Below the pieces are notes generated by a model. The model saw only the letters and a program-made list of their open reading frames with translations. It was not told where the DNA came from and did no database searches. A stretch of DNA of 64,000 bases from Mesaphorura yosii (lineage: Eukaryota > Arthropoda > Collembola > Poduromorpha > Tullbergiidae): the NCBI GenBank assembly GCA_009869945.1, contig WIXG01000010.1, forward strand, positions 515,589 through 579,588, written 5' to 3'. A program made the translations under genes and the position numbers. Each line of letters opens with the position of its first letter. Position 1 is the stretch's first letter. Below, in pieces: positions 38,945 through 52,154 of this stretch.

Positions 38945-41900
38945 CTGCAAAGCACAAAATAAAGTTGAACCTTAATATTTGCCAGCTGTTTAACTCGACA
39001 GTGGACACAGTGAAGAGTGAAGTGAATACGTCCGAGTCAAGTGATACCTAATGTCAAGCCAAGACGTATATGTATTTAAAAGTAAAAAACGCAACGGAAG
39101 CTTGTGAGCATAGTGGCTTTTGTGCATTTTAATATTTTAAACCATAATCCCGATCAATGCAAGATTCATTCACGCTTTTACCGATTTCCAGCTTGTCTAA
39201 ATACGAATTGCTCGCGCTAGAATTGAACAGAGATTTTAATTATTCGTTTACGTGACTTGGCATCGGCATCGGGATGGTCATTGAATTTTACAAAAATAAG
39301 AATTTCACAGAAAACCCATAACTTGTGATTAATTGCTTTCGCCTTCGAGCAAATACGCTAAATTGCCCGAGCAAATGACGCCTCCTTGCACGGCTGGTTG
39401 TTGCAGTATGCATGCTAATTGAGAATTAAATGTTTACTTCTTGGAAGGGTTAGCAAAATTTATTACGAAGAGGTAAACCTCAGTGAGCGCACTCCCACTC
39501 GGCCTTCTAAATTCGTTAAATTTCTTCAAAGTAATCATTAGATACTCCCAATGATTTGTTCCTTGAATGTTTCGAGAACTCCACTCCATTGTATTGGCAG
39601 CGACAGGGCACAAGCGGCAAGGCGCAGGAATGCGAACGCGAAAGCAGTTACAGAAAGAATTTAGAAAGATGACATAGATTGGACAGAATGAAGCTGGAAT
39701 TTCTCTGTTTCCTTTAACTTTCAGGTTCTTCACTAGCCCGGCAAGCTCGTGAAACGAAAATACAATTTTACGACTTCTCACTGTCACGACTTCGACTTTA
39801 CGTCCATTCTACCCATTGAAGATTGAAGCACTCGGGTGCTTAAGTGGATGTGGGAATCACTCATTCTCTCTGACATTTCTTAATAAGAAACGGATTGAGA
39901 CGCGACGCGACACTCTAGCTGCTAGGTAGCTGAGCTCTCAAAGTACAACCATATTATTAGCATCGTGGGCACGGCATAATGTCTTCGTTTATTTTGCTTC
40001 CAGGCTCAGGCACACTCTCATCTATCATCTCTGGTGCACGTCTGGTCTGGGTACAGCATAATGAATGTCGCCGGTGCGGTGTTGCAGTGTTGACGATGAG
40101 TGAGTAAACCCAATAAAACACTTTCTTTTATTTTCTTGCCTTTAGCCCCAGATTAGTCATGTAACGTGCAGAATCAATGAACTCCACAACTCCAGCTCAG
40201 CATGAATGTTGTAGGCGCTGCTAAGCTTGTCTTTGTCTTTTCTCATTTTAGAGTTTGGCAAGGCAAGTTTCAAGGCAAGGTTTGATTTTGCAATATATTC
40301 TTTCAGAGTTTAGCGTCGAAAACAAGAGCCCACAGACAAGGCTTGACAATGCCATAAATAAATTCACACCAGCCCCAAGTTGTGTCATCACAGCTTTTGT
40401 ACCAATCCATTCAGAACCGGGGATAATTCTAAAAATAACAACGGCATTTACTGAATGATTATAAGAACGATGGGTCAATTCACTACGGCTGACATAACTC
40501 CTCAATAATTGAAGATCATTATGTTTCCATTATGTGAATTGACCAAATTCCAGCGATTGTGATTATGAATCAATTTGCCTAATGCATATCGAAAATCGAT
40601 GCGCCAATTGCAGTGTAAGTGCGAATTATTCACTCAATAAGGACTGAATTCCTAAATCTCAACGAGGACTGCCTGATTTGAGGTACAAAAGCGCCCCTAA
40701 TGGTTGCTTTATAAATCATGGTACCGTATTGGGGTTCAATTTGGTGTCGAGTCAATAATCAATGCCAATATCTGCCGGCAGATAATAAAAATCCAATTTT
40801 CAACACCCGTTGGACAGGCGATGAGTTTCATTTCGTCATTAATCTCTTGTTAAGAAAATAAATTAGTTTTACAAGCCACATAATTAAAAGTATCGTATAT
40901 AACGCAGCGCAGTCGAGATTCGAGAATGAAATTGCATTATTTCAGGACAGCTTGAGGGTAAAATCTCAGGCTAGGCCAAGTTGGCCAACAACATCGCATC
41001 GAGTAAGTGCTGGTAATCAAGCAACACACTCATTTCGTCCACTTGAGCAGAAAACGAAGCTTGGCTTATGATTTTGACTTTAGCTCTCGGCGCTCTCATA
41101 ATAAAGATGAATATTAGCCGTATTAAACTAATATCAAACACTAAATACCAACAATAGACACTCATTCATCTTCTCGTCCCATATCAGCGCTCTCATCATT
41201 CATCATCGTTACGCTGCGTTGAAGTTTTAAACGCACGCGAACGGCCAATGCGTTCCGGTGCATCATTTCGATAATGATAAAGAGTCAAAGTCAAATACAA
41301 GAGAGTTACGAACCACATCGCACAATGTGTAAAATTGAAATTAAAAATTCAAATACGTTAAATTAAACAGGATAATAATATATGCAGCGGTACGGTACGC
41401 CTCTCCACGCAATCTCAAACCTTTGTGACCTAAATATGCTGCAGAATTCATAAAAAACTCTGTTTCTACTCACCTCAAGCGTGGAGAAGTACAGCGAATA
41501 AGAAAGTAAAGAATTAAGCAAAGGAAACGATGGAAGATGGATTGCAGTTCAAGTCAGAATAGTACCAAAGGCCTAGTTTCAGTTTCAAACTCAAGTTTCG
41601 TCTTTCGTTTTTAATTTGCCTGTAAACTGTAAACAGGGAAAAGGCAAACACTCATCAAAAAGATATGAAATACAAAATTCATTGTTTTCGTAATTCAGTT
41701 TTAGTTCAAGGTAAGAAGGGCAAATGCCAAATGCCAATTATGAAGATTGACGTTGATGTCGGCATGAACTTTCATTTCGCCTTTCGTTTGCTCCGTGCAA
41801 AATGGCGAAATGCTCTTACTGAATGCCAAGACATCGACAACCCAAATCGGCGACTGGGTCGTGGTTGCTAAAATGCGGACGACAAAGCCTGTCACTTCTT

Positions 41901-44900
41901 GTCGTCTTGCTTCAGGCTGATGTCCGGTGTCCTCATTCCGTCGATGAAAATTATATTGCACACTGTTCTTGCTCTAGAAATCTAATATCAGCTCAGACCC
42001 AGAATTTATTACCGATAATGAGTTCAATAATGAGATTGCGGTTCAATTTTCATTAACCTTTGATCGACTGCCTCCTAAGAAATGAAATTGATATTCACTT
42101 TGAATCTTATCTGTGTTATATTGCATTGCGACCCATGTAAGCAGAAGAAATTCAAGTACAATCACAATGCACAAGTAAAGTAAATGTCACCATTCTCATG
42201 CCGATGTCGATGTCAAAAATGTTGAAACTAGCATTGCCTAACACCGCAATGCTCAACGAGCGCTTTTCGTCTTTTGTTGTCATTCAAAGTCACAAACGCG
42301 TACTCATACGCATGTCTAATCTCGATTTAATCACTTATGCGACGAGTATAAGCCATTACGGCCTGCCTTTCTTAATCCAAAGTTATGACATTAAAATATG
42401 ATCACCGTCGCCGGCTTTCCTTTATAGTCGGCCGGGCAGACCAGGCTAAGGCTTAACGCTTACGCAATGTTCAGCTTTCTTCTATATCGCGTCGCGGCAA
42501 ATGTTGCGTAATCGCTAGCAAAATGCGAGATCGAAAGCAAGCAAACCTGCCGATTTCAATTCGAGCTCGAGAAGTGCGATTACGAATACGAATACGAAAT
42601 TATGGCTGCATTGAAGTATAATTTAATCAACCAACAACCGAATGCAAAATGCTTTTCAGCGACAGCAAAAAGCAAGCAAAATTTTGTAATCTGTGCCGTG
42701 CATGCAAGAAATGAAATCTTCTCAGACGGACAGGCGAACCAACGAATGAAATTACTATATTCTTGAGCACTGTGGATTGTGCTGAGTTAACCCAAATGCA
42801 GTGCAGTACAGATTTGAGTTACGAATACGAATTATGAATTCGAGCTTTTCGAGAATTGCGAGATGCCTGGTCTGGTAACACTTTTGCCATGCACATTCAA
42901 ATTCATGTGGTTTTATGAATTACGAACTTCGCAGGGAATTTCTTAATATAAACACAGAAAGTGCAAGTACAAGTGTAATAAACAAAAAACGCGGAGTAAT
43001 CCACTTCATTCATATTTCATGAAATTAAGAAAAATAAAGCTCTTGTTCTTGTATCAAGACCTTTCACATCCACAAAGTTACCTACAAGTTGCATGTCAGC
43101 TCACAATTTCATTCCCATTGTACGTTCTGTCATTTTATTCTTGGCCTGGTTGTGTAGCAGACTTAACCCGAATGAACCCAGAAACAGAAGGAGCAGCAGG
43201 TTCTTCTCCCACGATATTACGTCGAGTCTACACTTCACCATCACGTCGAGTCGGTGATATTTGGTTTTATTAATGCATGGGTTCAAGCATTACATTTACA
43301 ATGCCACCGCCGTACCCTCTTAAGGAGATTGGACGTGAGATACAATAATAACAAATCCAATACTCCCGTAACGCATAATGTGTAAGAAATTCGACGAAAT
43401 AATCAAATCATACAAGAGTTCTTAGCTACTGAACAGTAGCAGGTAACAAGCAGACTCGACTCGACTTATTTATACCAATCCGTGCAAAACAAAGCGTGCA
43501 ATTGTAATAAATATATTTCTGTTTCCCACATGCACGCATTCGCATGCATACAGGAAAGGGAAAGAAGGAAGGAAGTTGACTGGCTCATCCTCTCGGCATT
43601 GCAGTGGCCGTATTAGCATCAGAAGAGAAATCAAACATCCTTTTTCATCGACGAGCCGAGCCATGGATCCATCCACCTTCTTCGTCGTCAGCCGCCAACG
43701 CAATAAATTACGTTGCAAAACAGTAAACAGTGCAAAATTCTAATTCTGCTGCTGCTAAGTTGGCAATTTCTTGGTGAAATTTCTTTCTGGTTCTGACTCT
43801 GTTTTGCTGCTGTTGCTTCGTCTCGTTAAATCTCATTTCATACTTCATACAATTTGTACACAACAAAAGAGCCACTCAAGTGTTGCAAATTGGTTATTAT
43901 TAACTGTATCCAAGTCTAATGCGTACCATCATCATTTAAATTCTTGCGGATTACAAATTACGATTGCGATACAAGACTGTGATTGCGATTTTCTTGACAT
44001 TGAATATCAAGCAGGACGAAAGACGGCAAAACGTGCCGTGTCATGCCAGCCATGTGAGTGCGAAATGAATGTGACTACCGGCAAAAATTACATTTATGGA
44101 AAAGCCTGACAAATTACTTTGTACATGTCCACGCTCACGCACTAAACGAGTGTTACATAAAATACTCGTAGTACGTACGTTGCTTCCTTAAATGATAACT
44201 GGGTGAGAAAAGGGGTGAATGAATCTGCACTGCTGCTTGCATGCTGGGTTTGGCTTACACTCTCGAGACAATTATTCCGTTTCCTCAAATTAGTTTTTTC
44301 TCATTCGTCCTGCCATTTTATAACAGGACTCTTGAATTCAAGTGTGAAATGCAAATAAATTAAATTTTGCTTTTGTGATGCGAAGAAGAGTAATAAAAGA
44401 CGGGATTTCATCTTCAAACTATTTTCTTTTTTCTATGTAATGCGATCCAATGTAAACGTGATTAACCAACCAAGACTGCGATATTGTGTTCTTTGCCTTT
44501 CCGGGCTGGAGCACAGCAAAGACCCGTGTAACATAGCCCAGCCAAAAATACAAACCGTAGCCCAAACTATGTAATTAATTAGTTCCACTTTAGTTACCGT
44601 TATATTGTTATTGTGTAGTGTCAAAAGTCAGGTCGGGTCAACACTTTATTTTAAGCCTTATATTACTCGCATAATGTCCTGTAATGTCACGCACACGATA
44701 AGATTTAATGTCGATGTGGCAGAAATGTGTAAACAGGATCACGAAGATGATCCTTTGATGAAGGGGTTCTGCATAATGCACAACAACACGCACGTGCAAA
44801 GTTTTTGACAAATCTGACACTTGGCAAAGTCCCGAGACCAGTTTTTCAGTCAGACTGGCTGGTACTCAACCTCATCTTGTTGTGCACGGCAATCAGCAAT

Positions 44901-47176
44901 CGAGAGACAATCAGAATGATTGGCACCGCATTTTATAATTATTGCATGGTACATATCTCGTGCTCCTCATGTTAATGCTAAATATGCATAAGGTCAAGCT
45001 TTTCTGTTACAATGTTACATAATGGTAGACTTGGCAGGCGCTAATCAATGCAATGATGTCAAAAAAACTTGAGTAATTCACTTCACTTTGTTTATATTTA
45101 ACAACCAAGCGCCAGCGCGAACATTAAACATAAACTTATAAGCAAATGCGGTAAATCGTGTTCCATGTGCCAATCATTTAAAGTGTGAATGGCGAATATG
45201 AAGGAAGTTCATACATGATTGGCAACTTTTCCAAATTCAGATTCAAATCGATGATTTCAATAAAAGAAGCCGGCGCAGCCTAGTCAATGTAGTATTACAT
45301 TTAGTTGACAATGCTAAAGAGCCCTGACTTTCGCCAATTCACATATTTTGTGATTTGCAGATTCGTCGCTTTCGTGTTTCGTTACTGATCTAAATCAGCA
45401 GTCTGTCGGCGGTCACAACTATATTAAAAATGCAAGTGGATTTGTTTAATAGAGTATTTAGGGCGTGAATGCTAAATTTATCATGATTTCGAAATCTTGC
45501 ATGAAGTTGAAGCGGCTGCGCTGAGCTGCGGCTTGGTCGTCTGAATTTTTGCATAGCAAAACCCAAACCCAAACCCAATGAATGGAAGCAATGAATAAAT
45601 GGCGCAAGGCATTAAACAAGAGACACACGACACAATTGAATTGCAAAGTTTTATTAGCTGAAATCAAATTATTGGGAAAGAGCCGCAAGCTGAATAATTT
45701 TACACTACTTCTTAGAGTGCATTTAGAATCAAAATTAACAATTGGCAAATCTCACCTTCAGTACAATTCCCAAATTCCCACATACGGTTCTTGCTGGCTG
45801 GTGCTTAAACTAGGCGCAATCGTATTTTTTTGTAATTTTCAATGTCTTGTCTTTTAACTACTCGTGGGGCAAACCAACCGTAGAACAATTTCACAATTAA
45901 GTACACATATCTGCAATCAGTAATAGCAACGATTTTCGACGAATTATGGAACGGATCAATGAACACGATACACAGACGATGAAGCGACGCTAGGCTACGC
46001 GAATTCGGATTCTCAAATGGAAATGGCAGTGATGTACTTCAATACAATACACAGCACGAAGTTGTTAGTTGCAGTTCGCATTGTTTAACTAGTCAGGTCA
46101 GCATTTAAATGGTCTGAGCAATAGATCTGCATAAGTCAAGATTGATTGGAGTAGGACGATGAGAAATTTGGAGCTGGAGCATTGAGGAGATTCAAGTTAC
46201 TAGTTGCATAACTGCCCTGCATGAGTGCCTGTCATGAGTTCAACCTTTTATCTAAGGTTAAGGCGATAAGTTCCGGTCCCACTTCACGGACTTCACGCGT
46301 TCACGCCTGAGCCGCATGCGTAACAGGCATGCCTGGCCTGGTCATACAATTAAATATTTCCAGTCGGTGAGCGTGTCAACATTGTCAATTCCCGATCTGT
46401 CAACGATATCTATGTCGTTGCATTGTTGAAATCTGATGAACTTCGCACTGCACTTGAGTGAACCGCAGATTAGCACATTGCCAAGTAGATTAAGTGATTA
46501 GACGAAGGTGTCAACACAGCGATTCGCAGATTATAGCTGGTCCGCGTTTCAATTCACTTTTTTTATTGTCCAAAAGATCAGGAAGTTCGAGTCAATTCAC
46601 TTTCAGAGTCTCCAATTGTTGAGGATCCAAATCTTGTAGATATTTTACCCACTTGAATAAAGTTTATAAAAAGAAGAAACGGATCCGAGCGGAAAGTTGC
46701 CCGTCTCTTCGGGAATAATAATAAAAGCTGCCTTTTTTGTTTTGTTTCCCTTTGGGCATCGAAAGCAACACTGACAAGACGGTACAGCGATGATGTTTCT
46801 GCACGGTATGAGTATGAATTAACATAACATTAGAGACAGACGAGTAGACGAGCGAAATACCTGTGGAGACGATAAAATAACATTGGAGATTGTATTCGTG
46901 AGAGTACACTGCACTCATGTATCATGTACCTTCCTAGTCCATAGTCTAGTCTAGCTCCAAGTCAAGATGATGTACACAAATGCACGGTGAATTCTTTCCT
47001 CGAACCGAGCCAAGGAAAATCAACACGAAGTGGAAGCGTTTGGGAACACAAACACTCGCTCGCTCGCCGATTTTCAATTCAGCGTTTGCGTTGACTGTCC
47101 TTGTCGCCAGTGAAGTGAACTGTTTGATTTAATTAATTGTAATTAGGCTTTGGTTGTACGGATTAAATTCGCGATC
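38945..47176. other. Intergenic region between trio and LSM5, about 8.2 kb
   Basis: Head-to-head spacer between the trio start (minus) and the LSM5 start (plus); it should contain both promoters and the trio 5' UTR exon(s). Open frames up to 117 codons (39,434-39,787 minus) have no recognisable domains and no splice partners. A short run of three AAACCC-type hexamers sits at about 45,560-45,578. No RNA gene, transposon-coding sequence or long inverted repeat was recognised. Confidence 0.65.
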
Positions 47177-47970
47177 ATGGCCACTTCAAGTGCTCAGCCA
47201 AACTTGTCGACGTTGCTACCGTTGGGTAAGTACATTACCCACTGCCAGCACCCGTTAACTACTGTGAATAGGGTATTTTAGAAAGGGTTGCAAAAGAAGC
47301 AAACGGTGAAGGAGTCAAGGGCATTGCATCATGAATTACATTTGCAAGAAGGGCCATTAATTGACATGTTCCAGGGCAGTTCCAAGAAAATCGTTCCTGA
47401 GAATTGTTTCCAGACAATTGTTCCAAGAGAATTATTTCGTTTTTTTTTGCAAATGACAAATCTGCCATCGCTATTTTCTGCGGTATTTGCTTCGCTGACG
47501 CTATCGCGCTACTGATAACCCGTTATCGATGAGGATCTTGTATTATCGCGATTCCCGTGATCAGTGAGTGAGATGTGAGTGATTATTCATCGTTTTTGCT
47601 TCTTGCAGAATTGGTCGATAAGTGCATTGGATCAAGAATTCACATCATTATGAAAAATGACAAGGAAATCGTTGGAACCTTACTCGGATTTGATGACTAT
47701 GTCAACATGGTTCTGGAGGATGTCACCGAGTATGAATCGACGAGCGAAGGACGGCGAGTAACCAAACTGGAACAGATCCTTCTGAATGGAAATAATATAA
47801 CAATGGTGAGTTCGTTTGAAGAAAGTTGTTGATGCTTTTATTAACATGAAACAACTTTAACGAGCATTACATGCTTTCAGTTCCATTGAAGTAATGCGCA
47901 TGAGTTTCTAATTCGCGATTTTCATGTTTGTTTGTAGCTTGTACCTGGAGGAGAAATTCCGGAAACATAA
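47177..47970 (+). CDS. LSM5: U6 snRNA-associated Sm-like protein LSm5, complete
   Basis: A subunit of the LSm2-8 ring (nucleus, binds the U6 3' end) and of the LSm1-7 ring (cytoplasm, mRNA decapping and decay). Three exons: 47177-47225, 47609-47805, 47938-47970, giving 92 aa plus stop, against 91 aa in vertebrates. The phases join cleanly (phase 1, then 0). The protein begins [20 protein letters not shown]. It shows the Sm1 motif ([37 protein letters not shown]) and the LSm5-type Sm2 motif [15 protein letters not shown], with NGNN in place of the usual RG-containing loop. Its start lies on the opposite strand from trio, head to head, and it faces mos tail to tail. Confidence 0.97.
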
Positions 47971-47997
47971 GAAAAATTGAAGAAATGTTAAAAAGTG

Positions 47998-48003
47998 AAT
48001 AAA
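47998..48003 (+). terminator. LSM5: LSM5 polyadenylation signal (AATAAA)
   Basis: A canonical AATAAA begins 28 nt after the LSM5 stop codon, giving a 3' UTR of about 50 nt. Confidence 0.75.
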
Positions 48004-48072
48004 TTAATACTTGTTGGTTTTTACTCGCGTTATTGTTGATAGTCGGAGATCATTCTTAATTAATCGTCCCAT

Positions 48073-48078
48073 TTTAAT
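48073..48078 (-). terminator. mos: Candidate mos polyadenylation signal (ATTAAA)
   Basis: On the minus strand ATTAAA lies 155 nt after the mos stop. An AATAAA further on (47,842-47,837) falls inside LSM5 intron 2, so using that one would make the two transcripts overlap. Confidence 0.45.
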
Positions 48079-48232
48079 AATTCATCATTATCACCAACTG
48101 CCTGACACCGTACGATGAGTTTGAGTTCGAAACGATTACGGGACTTGAGATCTTCGTGCGTGTGCGCAATGTTTTTACTTTCATCTCGAACGAAGAGTGG
48201 TAATTGTCTTTCATTGGACAACATTGCCGAAT

Positions 48233-49618
48233 TTAGCATGTTTGGATGGACAGGAGATGCTCGTTCACTGCCTGCATATTCGGTCGAGCTTCGGGGCTTT
48301 TTTGCCAGCACATTTCATACGCTTGGACGTACTTTCGAAAGGTTTCTTGGGAATGGAATTTGGCGAGGTGAAATTGAGAAATGAGTTTTGGCCTCATGGC
48401 TTGAGCAACGACCTGAAAAGATTGCAAATTATTAATCAGTTAGGGCTAATGATTCAGATAGATTTTGAGCAACACGAGTGACTCTTTATCCTGAACAAGC
48501 TGCACACGCGTTCATTTTGCTTACTTTGTAAATGATGGAATGTTCAGTTTCTCCTTGGTAGGGTGTTTCACGACTTAGAATTTGCCACATTGTAATTCCA
48601 AAGCTGTACACGTCGCACTTGTTGGTCGGAATCACTCCACGAAAGCATTCTGGGGCGATGTAGGCCACTGTTCCGTCCAGCTGTGAGATTCATACGAGAA
48701 AAATTAAATACCGTACGTGCTTGAATGCAAGTGAGCACGAACTCCATTGCAAACGAACAAGATCTTAATGTTCATGAAGTTTAAGCTCATGACTCATGGC
48801 CCTAATCGTTTATGCACTAAATGAAAGTAAAACGCGAAATGCGTGAAGCGTGATAGAAGAAGTCTAGTCTGCATATGCTTTTGAGAGGACGTGTTCATGT
48901 GAAATTGTCGATTGTCATTTCAATCACCAGCCTCCCTGACTCTTGCACTCTTGTCCTAATAATCCAAGTGACATCCTTCTCCTAAAATGGGTAACGGAAT
49001 GTAGAAACACTTAAATTGATTGTTGTCATACTAATGATATTGAAGTGAATTTCCTACCATTATTGTTGTCGTTATTATAATGTAAATGCTGAGTACAGAG
49101 TGGACAGAGCTGACAATGAAGATGACACTTGAGACTTTTTAGTGTCTCAGCTGTCAGGTTCTTTGCACGCAAGACGCACTTGCACGCGGTTGTTATTTTG
49201 CAAGTTACCTTTGCGAAATTTGTTCCTGACATCAGATCTTGAATGTTTTTTGAGTTTCCAAAATCGGAGAGTTTGCAGTGGTTTTGGAAATCAATGAGTA
49301 TGTTAGAGGGTTTCACGTCCAAGTGCAGGATACCATTCAGATGACAGAATAACAATGCAGACGCAATCTCGGCCGACAGCTGAATGCACGATTGTCCATT
49401 CAAGTAAAAACTCGAGTCGTTCAGCGCAGTGAGGAGACTTCCGCTCCGTAGCCGTTCCATAACAATGAGCGCCTGATTTTGTGGTCCCAGCTGGAAAATC
49501 TCATAAATTCTTGCTATATTTGGATGCGGTCGAAGTCTCAAAGCATTCCGTTCGCCCTTCAATGAGACGACGTTGCCCGGAGTTCTTGTGTGGATGACTT
49601 TTACGGCAGCCGGTTCAC
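48233..49618 (-). CDS. mos: mos exons 3-5: kinase core
   Basis: Residues 351-598. Exon 3 runs from the beta-3 Lys through the catalytic and DFG loops. Exon 4 starts LDGTVAYIAPECFRG (activation segment to alpha-F, with DVYSFGITMWQIL). Exon 5 starts VVAQAMRPKL and ends with the C-lobe (QAYEMCWQKSPEARPNMQAV). All catalytic residues are present, so an active kinase is expected. The intron between exons 3 and 4 is 528 nt and separates DFG from the activation loop. Confidence 0.94.
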
Positions 49619-52154
49619 CTGTCAGAGGAAGAGAGCAAAGATAAAATCAACTGGCAGCCACACGACAAGTTACATGCTACAAAGTGTGATAAAACATGTT
49701 GAGAATTCGCCATTATCATTTCCTGTTGAGAGCCAACCAAGACTCAAATCTCAAGCCATGACTTTATAATTTATACGCTGCGAACTACGAACTGCGATTA
49801 AAGATTACGAATGACGTGAGTTTTAAGAATTGTTATTTGTGTTTTGCATGCGTTTCTGCCTCGACCTCCTCCAACTCCTGACTTGACTGCAATCACAACA
49901 GAATTGTTATTATTCCGAGTCCGAACCGCAGGACATAAATCAAATGCGCTCCGAGTCACGCTGGGCCAACCGGCCGGTCGGTTCAACAATCGGCGCATTA
50001 ACATAGATTACGATCTTGCCCCATGAACTCTGCTCTGCAGCAGCAACAGCAGCAGCGGGTCGTACAAAAATTTCTTTAATCACTTTTCCGTGATCGCCGT
50101 GATGTGATTAGATTGCAATTGTAACTTCAGCGACTGGCTGTCTGCTTGCCGCTTCTAATTCTGACAATCCACTTGTTTTGCCTGTTGCGGTTTTGCTCGT
50201 GCAATAAATTACGGTTCGGCAGTTTCAGATCAGACGCACATTGAATTGAGGGCTGACAATTGGGCTAATTTTGCAATTCGTATGACACGCGAAATGCAAA
50301 ATTGTGCTAATCCTCTCTTATTTTGGGTTAAGAACTAACAACAAACAAAGGCAATGCAGACGGTAAACATCAAATCAGCCAAGTGAAACATGACATTATT
50401 GCCAGCTATTGTGCTGCTTTGCTTTTGCATATTAATTAGCATGATCTTTCTTGATAATCGATTAAGCGGTGGCTCAGTGATAGAGATAATGACGCGAGAA
50501 ACAAGAATAATTGTCTTTGAATCCAAATCATAGTATTCCCATTCACGCCTTCTTTCAATGAATCTTGAGTGCGATATAAATTTCTTCAAGTGGTCGAGTG
50601 CCGATGAGCCCGTCACAATTTGTGGAACGAGAACGAACTCAACGATCCGTTAAATGTTAAGCATCAACTTTCTTTGCATGCAAACTCGTAAAATTCACAC
50701 TCAAGGTATTCAAGACAAGCAGTGGATAAAATTCTCAACACGTCTTCTCTTCCCATTATTGCTCAGAGCAATGAGCAATAACAATGCTAATTAACAGACA
50801 ACTCACCTCGATAAACAGCAGCAATAACTGTACCAAAGCTTCCTTTCCCAAGTATCTCGTGTGGGTTGAGCACAAGACCCGAGCATTGTTGTGCCACAAG
50901 CGCGGCGAGAGTCTCGTCTAATTGATTCTTATTGTTGGTCTTGTATGACTGGTTATGAGTGTGGCTGACGGTAGGAAACGATTTACTTCGCTGATGGTAC
51001 AACAAACTACTACTGCTGCTGCTCGGCTGATGGTGTTCCGGACTAATGTTTTCATTGTTGGTGGTGTAAATGTAATTGCGATTGTAGTTGTTATTATTTA
51101 GATCGCAATTGTCAGTCGCCGCCGCAGCGGTCTCATGCGCAATGACACTGCAAAATGCGTCGGATGAATGGAAAAGCCTGAATTGTTCTCCTTCATTTCG
51201 TCTGACGCTTAACAATGACGGCTCCAATTGCCACTGCTTCGAGGTGGTATCAGCAACCGACTCATCATCCCAGTCGTCTTTATTGTTGAGAGATTTCCGT
51301 CTTGGTCCGTTCCATTGACATTGAAGCTGCTGCTGCTGCAGTCGCGGGTTGGTCCTTTGAATTTGAGTTCTAAATGGTACAAAATACAAGACACAAAAAT
51401 GGATTGTAATATAAAATCAAAGAGTTACAAAGTGAGTTTGATGATAGTATGATAACATGATGATAGCATGAATGTGCAATTTCTCGAAATGGGTCTTTGG
51501 TCGCAGGTCTCAGGGTTTAATCCATGCTTCCTTTCATATCACGCGTTCATGGACGACAAGCGAGAAACGAATCACCACCGCCTGCCTGGTGCATTTAAAT
51601 TAGTTGGGCAGAAGAATGGCTTGCATTATTCATTCATACTTTCTGCGAACAATTGCTCTCGCTCACCTCTCGCATTCTGACTCTTCACCCGAGTCGACTT
51701 TGATTGTTGGAACCGCGAAGGAAGCAAGGTCATTAAAACCAGTGGCAAGCGAAGACGACGACGGTGTCGGGCTGTTTGAGTATATCGGCGTGAGGGAGCT
51801 TCGTCTTCTGTTATGCGCTGGCGTTCCATCGCCGGGGCTCCCGTGACTGGCTGCGAGGGCGCTGAGCGTAGCGGTAACCAGCGGAGAACTTGCGATGCAA
51901 CCCGATGAGCCTCTGCGGCTTTGACATGGAGAGATTGAAGGTGAATTCTGGAATCGTGCGATTGGAGACCCGCCCAGTGTCGTCGGAGTGCTTGGTGAAG
52001 GTGATGATAACGGCGAATCGGCGCTTCCAGCGTTGCCGCTGTTCCGGCTTGGCGATAACAAGTGCGATCCGATCTTTTGACACAATTCCAAGCTCAGGCG
52101 CCGGGATCGCACATTATTTAGCAACGGAGTGATTGATTCTCGAGCAGCAGCCAT
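48233..52154 (-). CDS. mos: Mos-type serine/threonine kinase (MAPKK kinase), complete
   Basis: Mos phosphorylates MEK to switch on ERK in oocytes and drives meiotic maturation and arrest. Five exons: 52154-51667, 51369-50807, 49618-49209, 48680-48525, 48412-48233; 598 aa, all phases consistent. The kinase domain (about 328-598) shows the Gly loop LGKGSFGTV, beta-3 Lys357 in AAVKV, alpha-C Glu373, the catalytic loop HLDVKPSNIL (Asp451), DFG at 469-471 and IAPE at 495-498. The order HLDxKPxNIL, DFGxSKxxxDL, CDVYSFGITMWQ, ETPYQGE, VVAQAMRP is characteristic of Mos rather than Raf or other TKL kinases. The vertebrate enzyme is about 345 aa, so the N-terminal extension here (about 327 residues) is unusually long. 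The start ATGG follows AAAATC. Confidence 0.94.
50807..52154 (-). CDS. mos: mos exons 1-2: long low-complexity N-terminus and Gly-rich loop
   Basis: Residues 1-350. The first 131 residues hold 15 Ser/Thr-Pro pairs (T9, S34, S47, S51, S53, T56, S63, S71, S75, S90, S106, T111, T122, S128, T130) and a basic RRRSSL site. Residues 164-310 are rich in Gln, Asn and Ser (LQQQQLQ, NNNNYNRNY, a six-Ser run). Kinase homology begins only near LVLNPHEILGKG (328-339). The vertebrate Mos N-terminal MPSP degron/phosphosite is not present as such (here MAAARESITP). The frame is fixed by the phase-2 join of exons 1 and 2 and the phase-1 join into exon 3. Confidence 0.9.

Noticed and set aside
45560-45578. Three AAACCC-like hexamers resembling telomeric repeat
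   Set aside because: Only three units, not an animal or arthropod telomere unit, and consistent with the short tandem duplications seen elsewhere.
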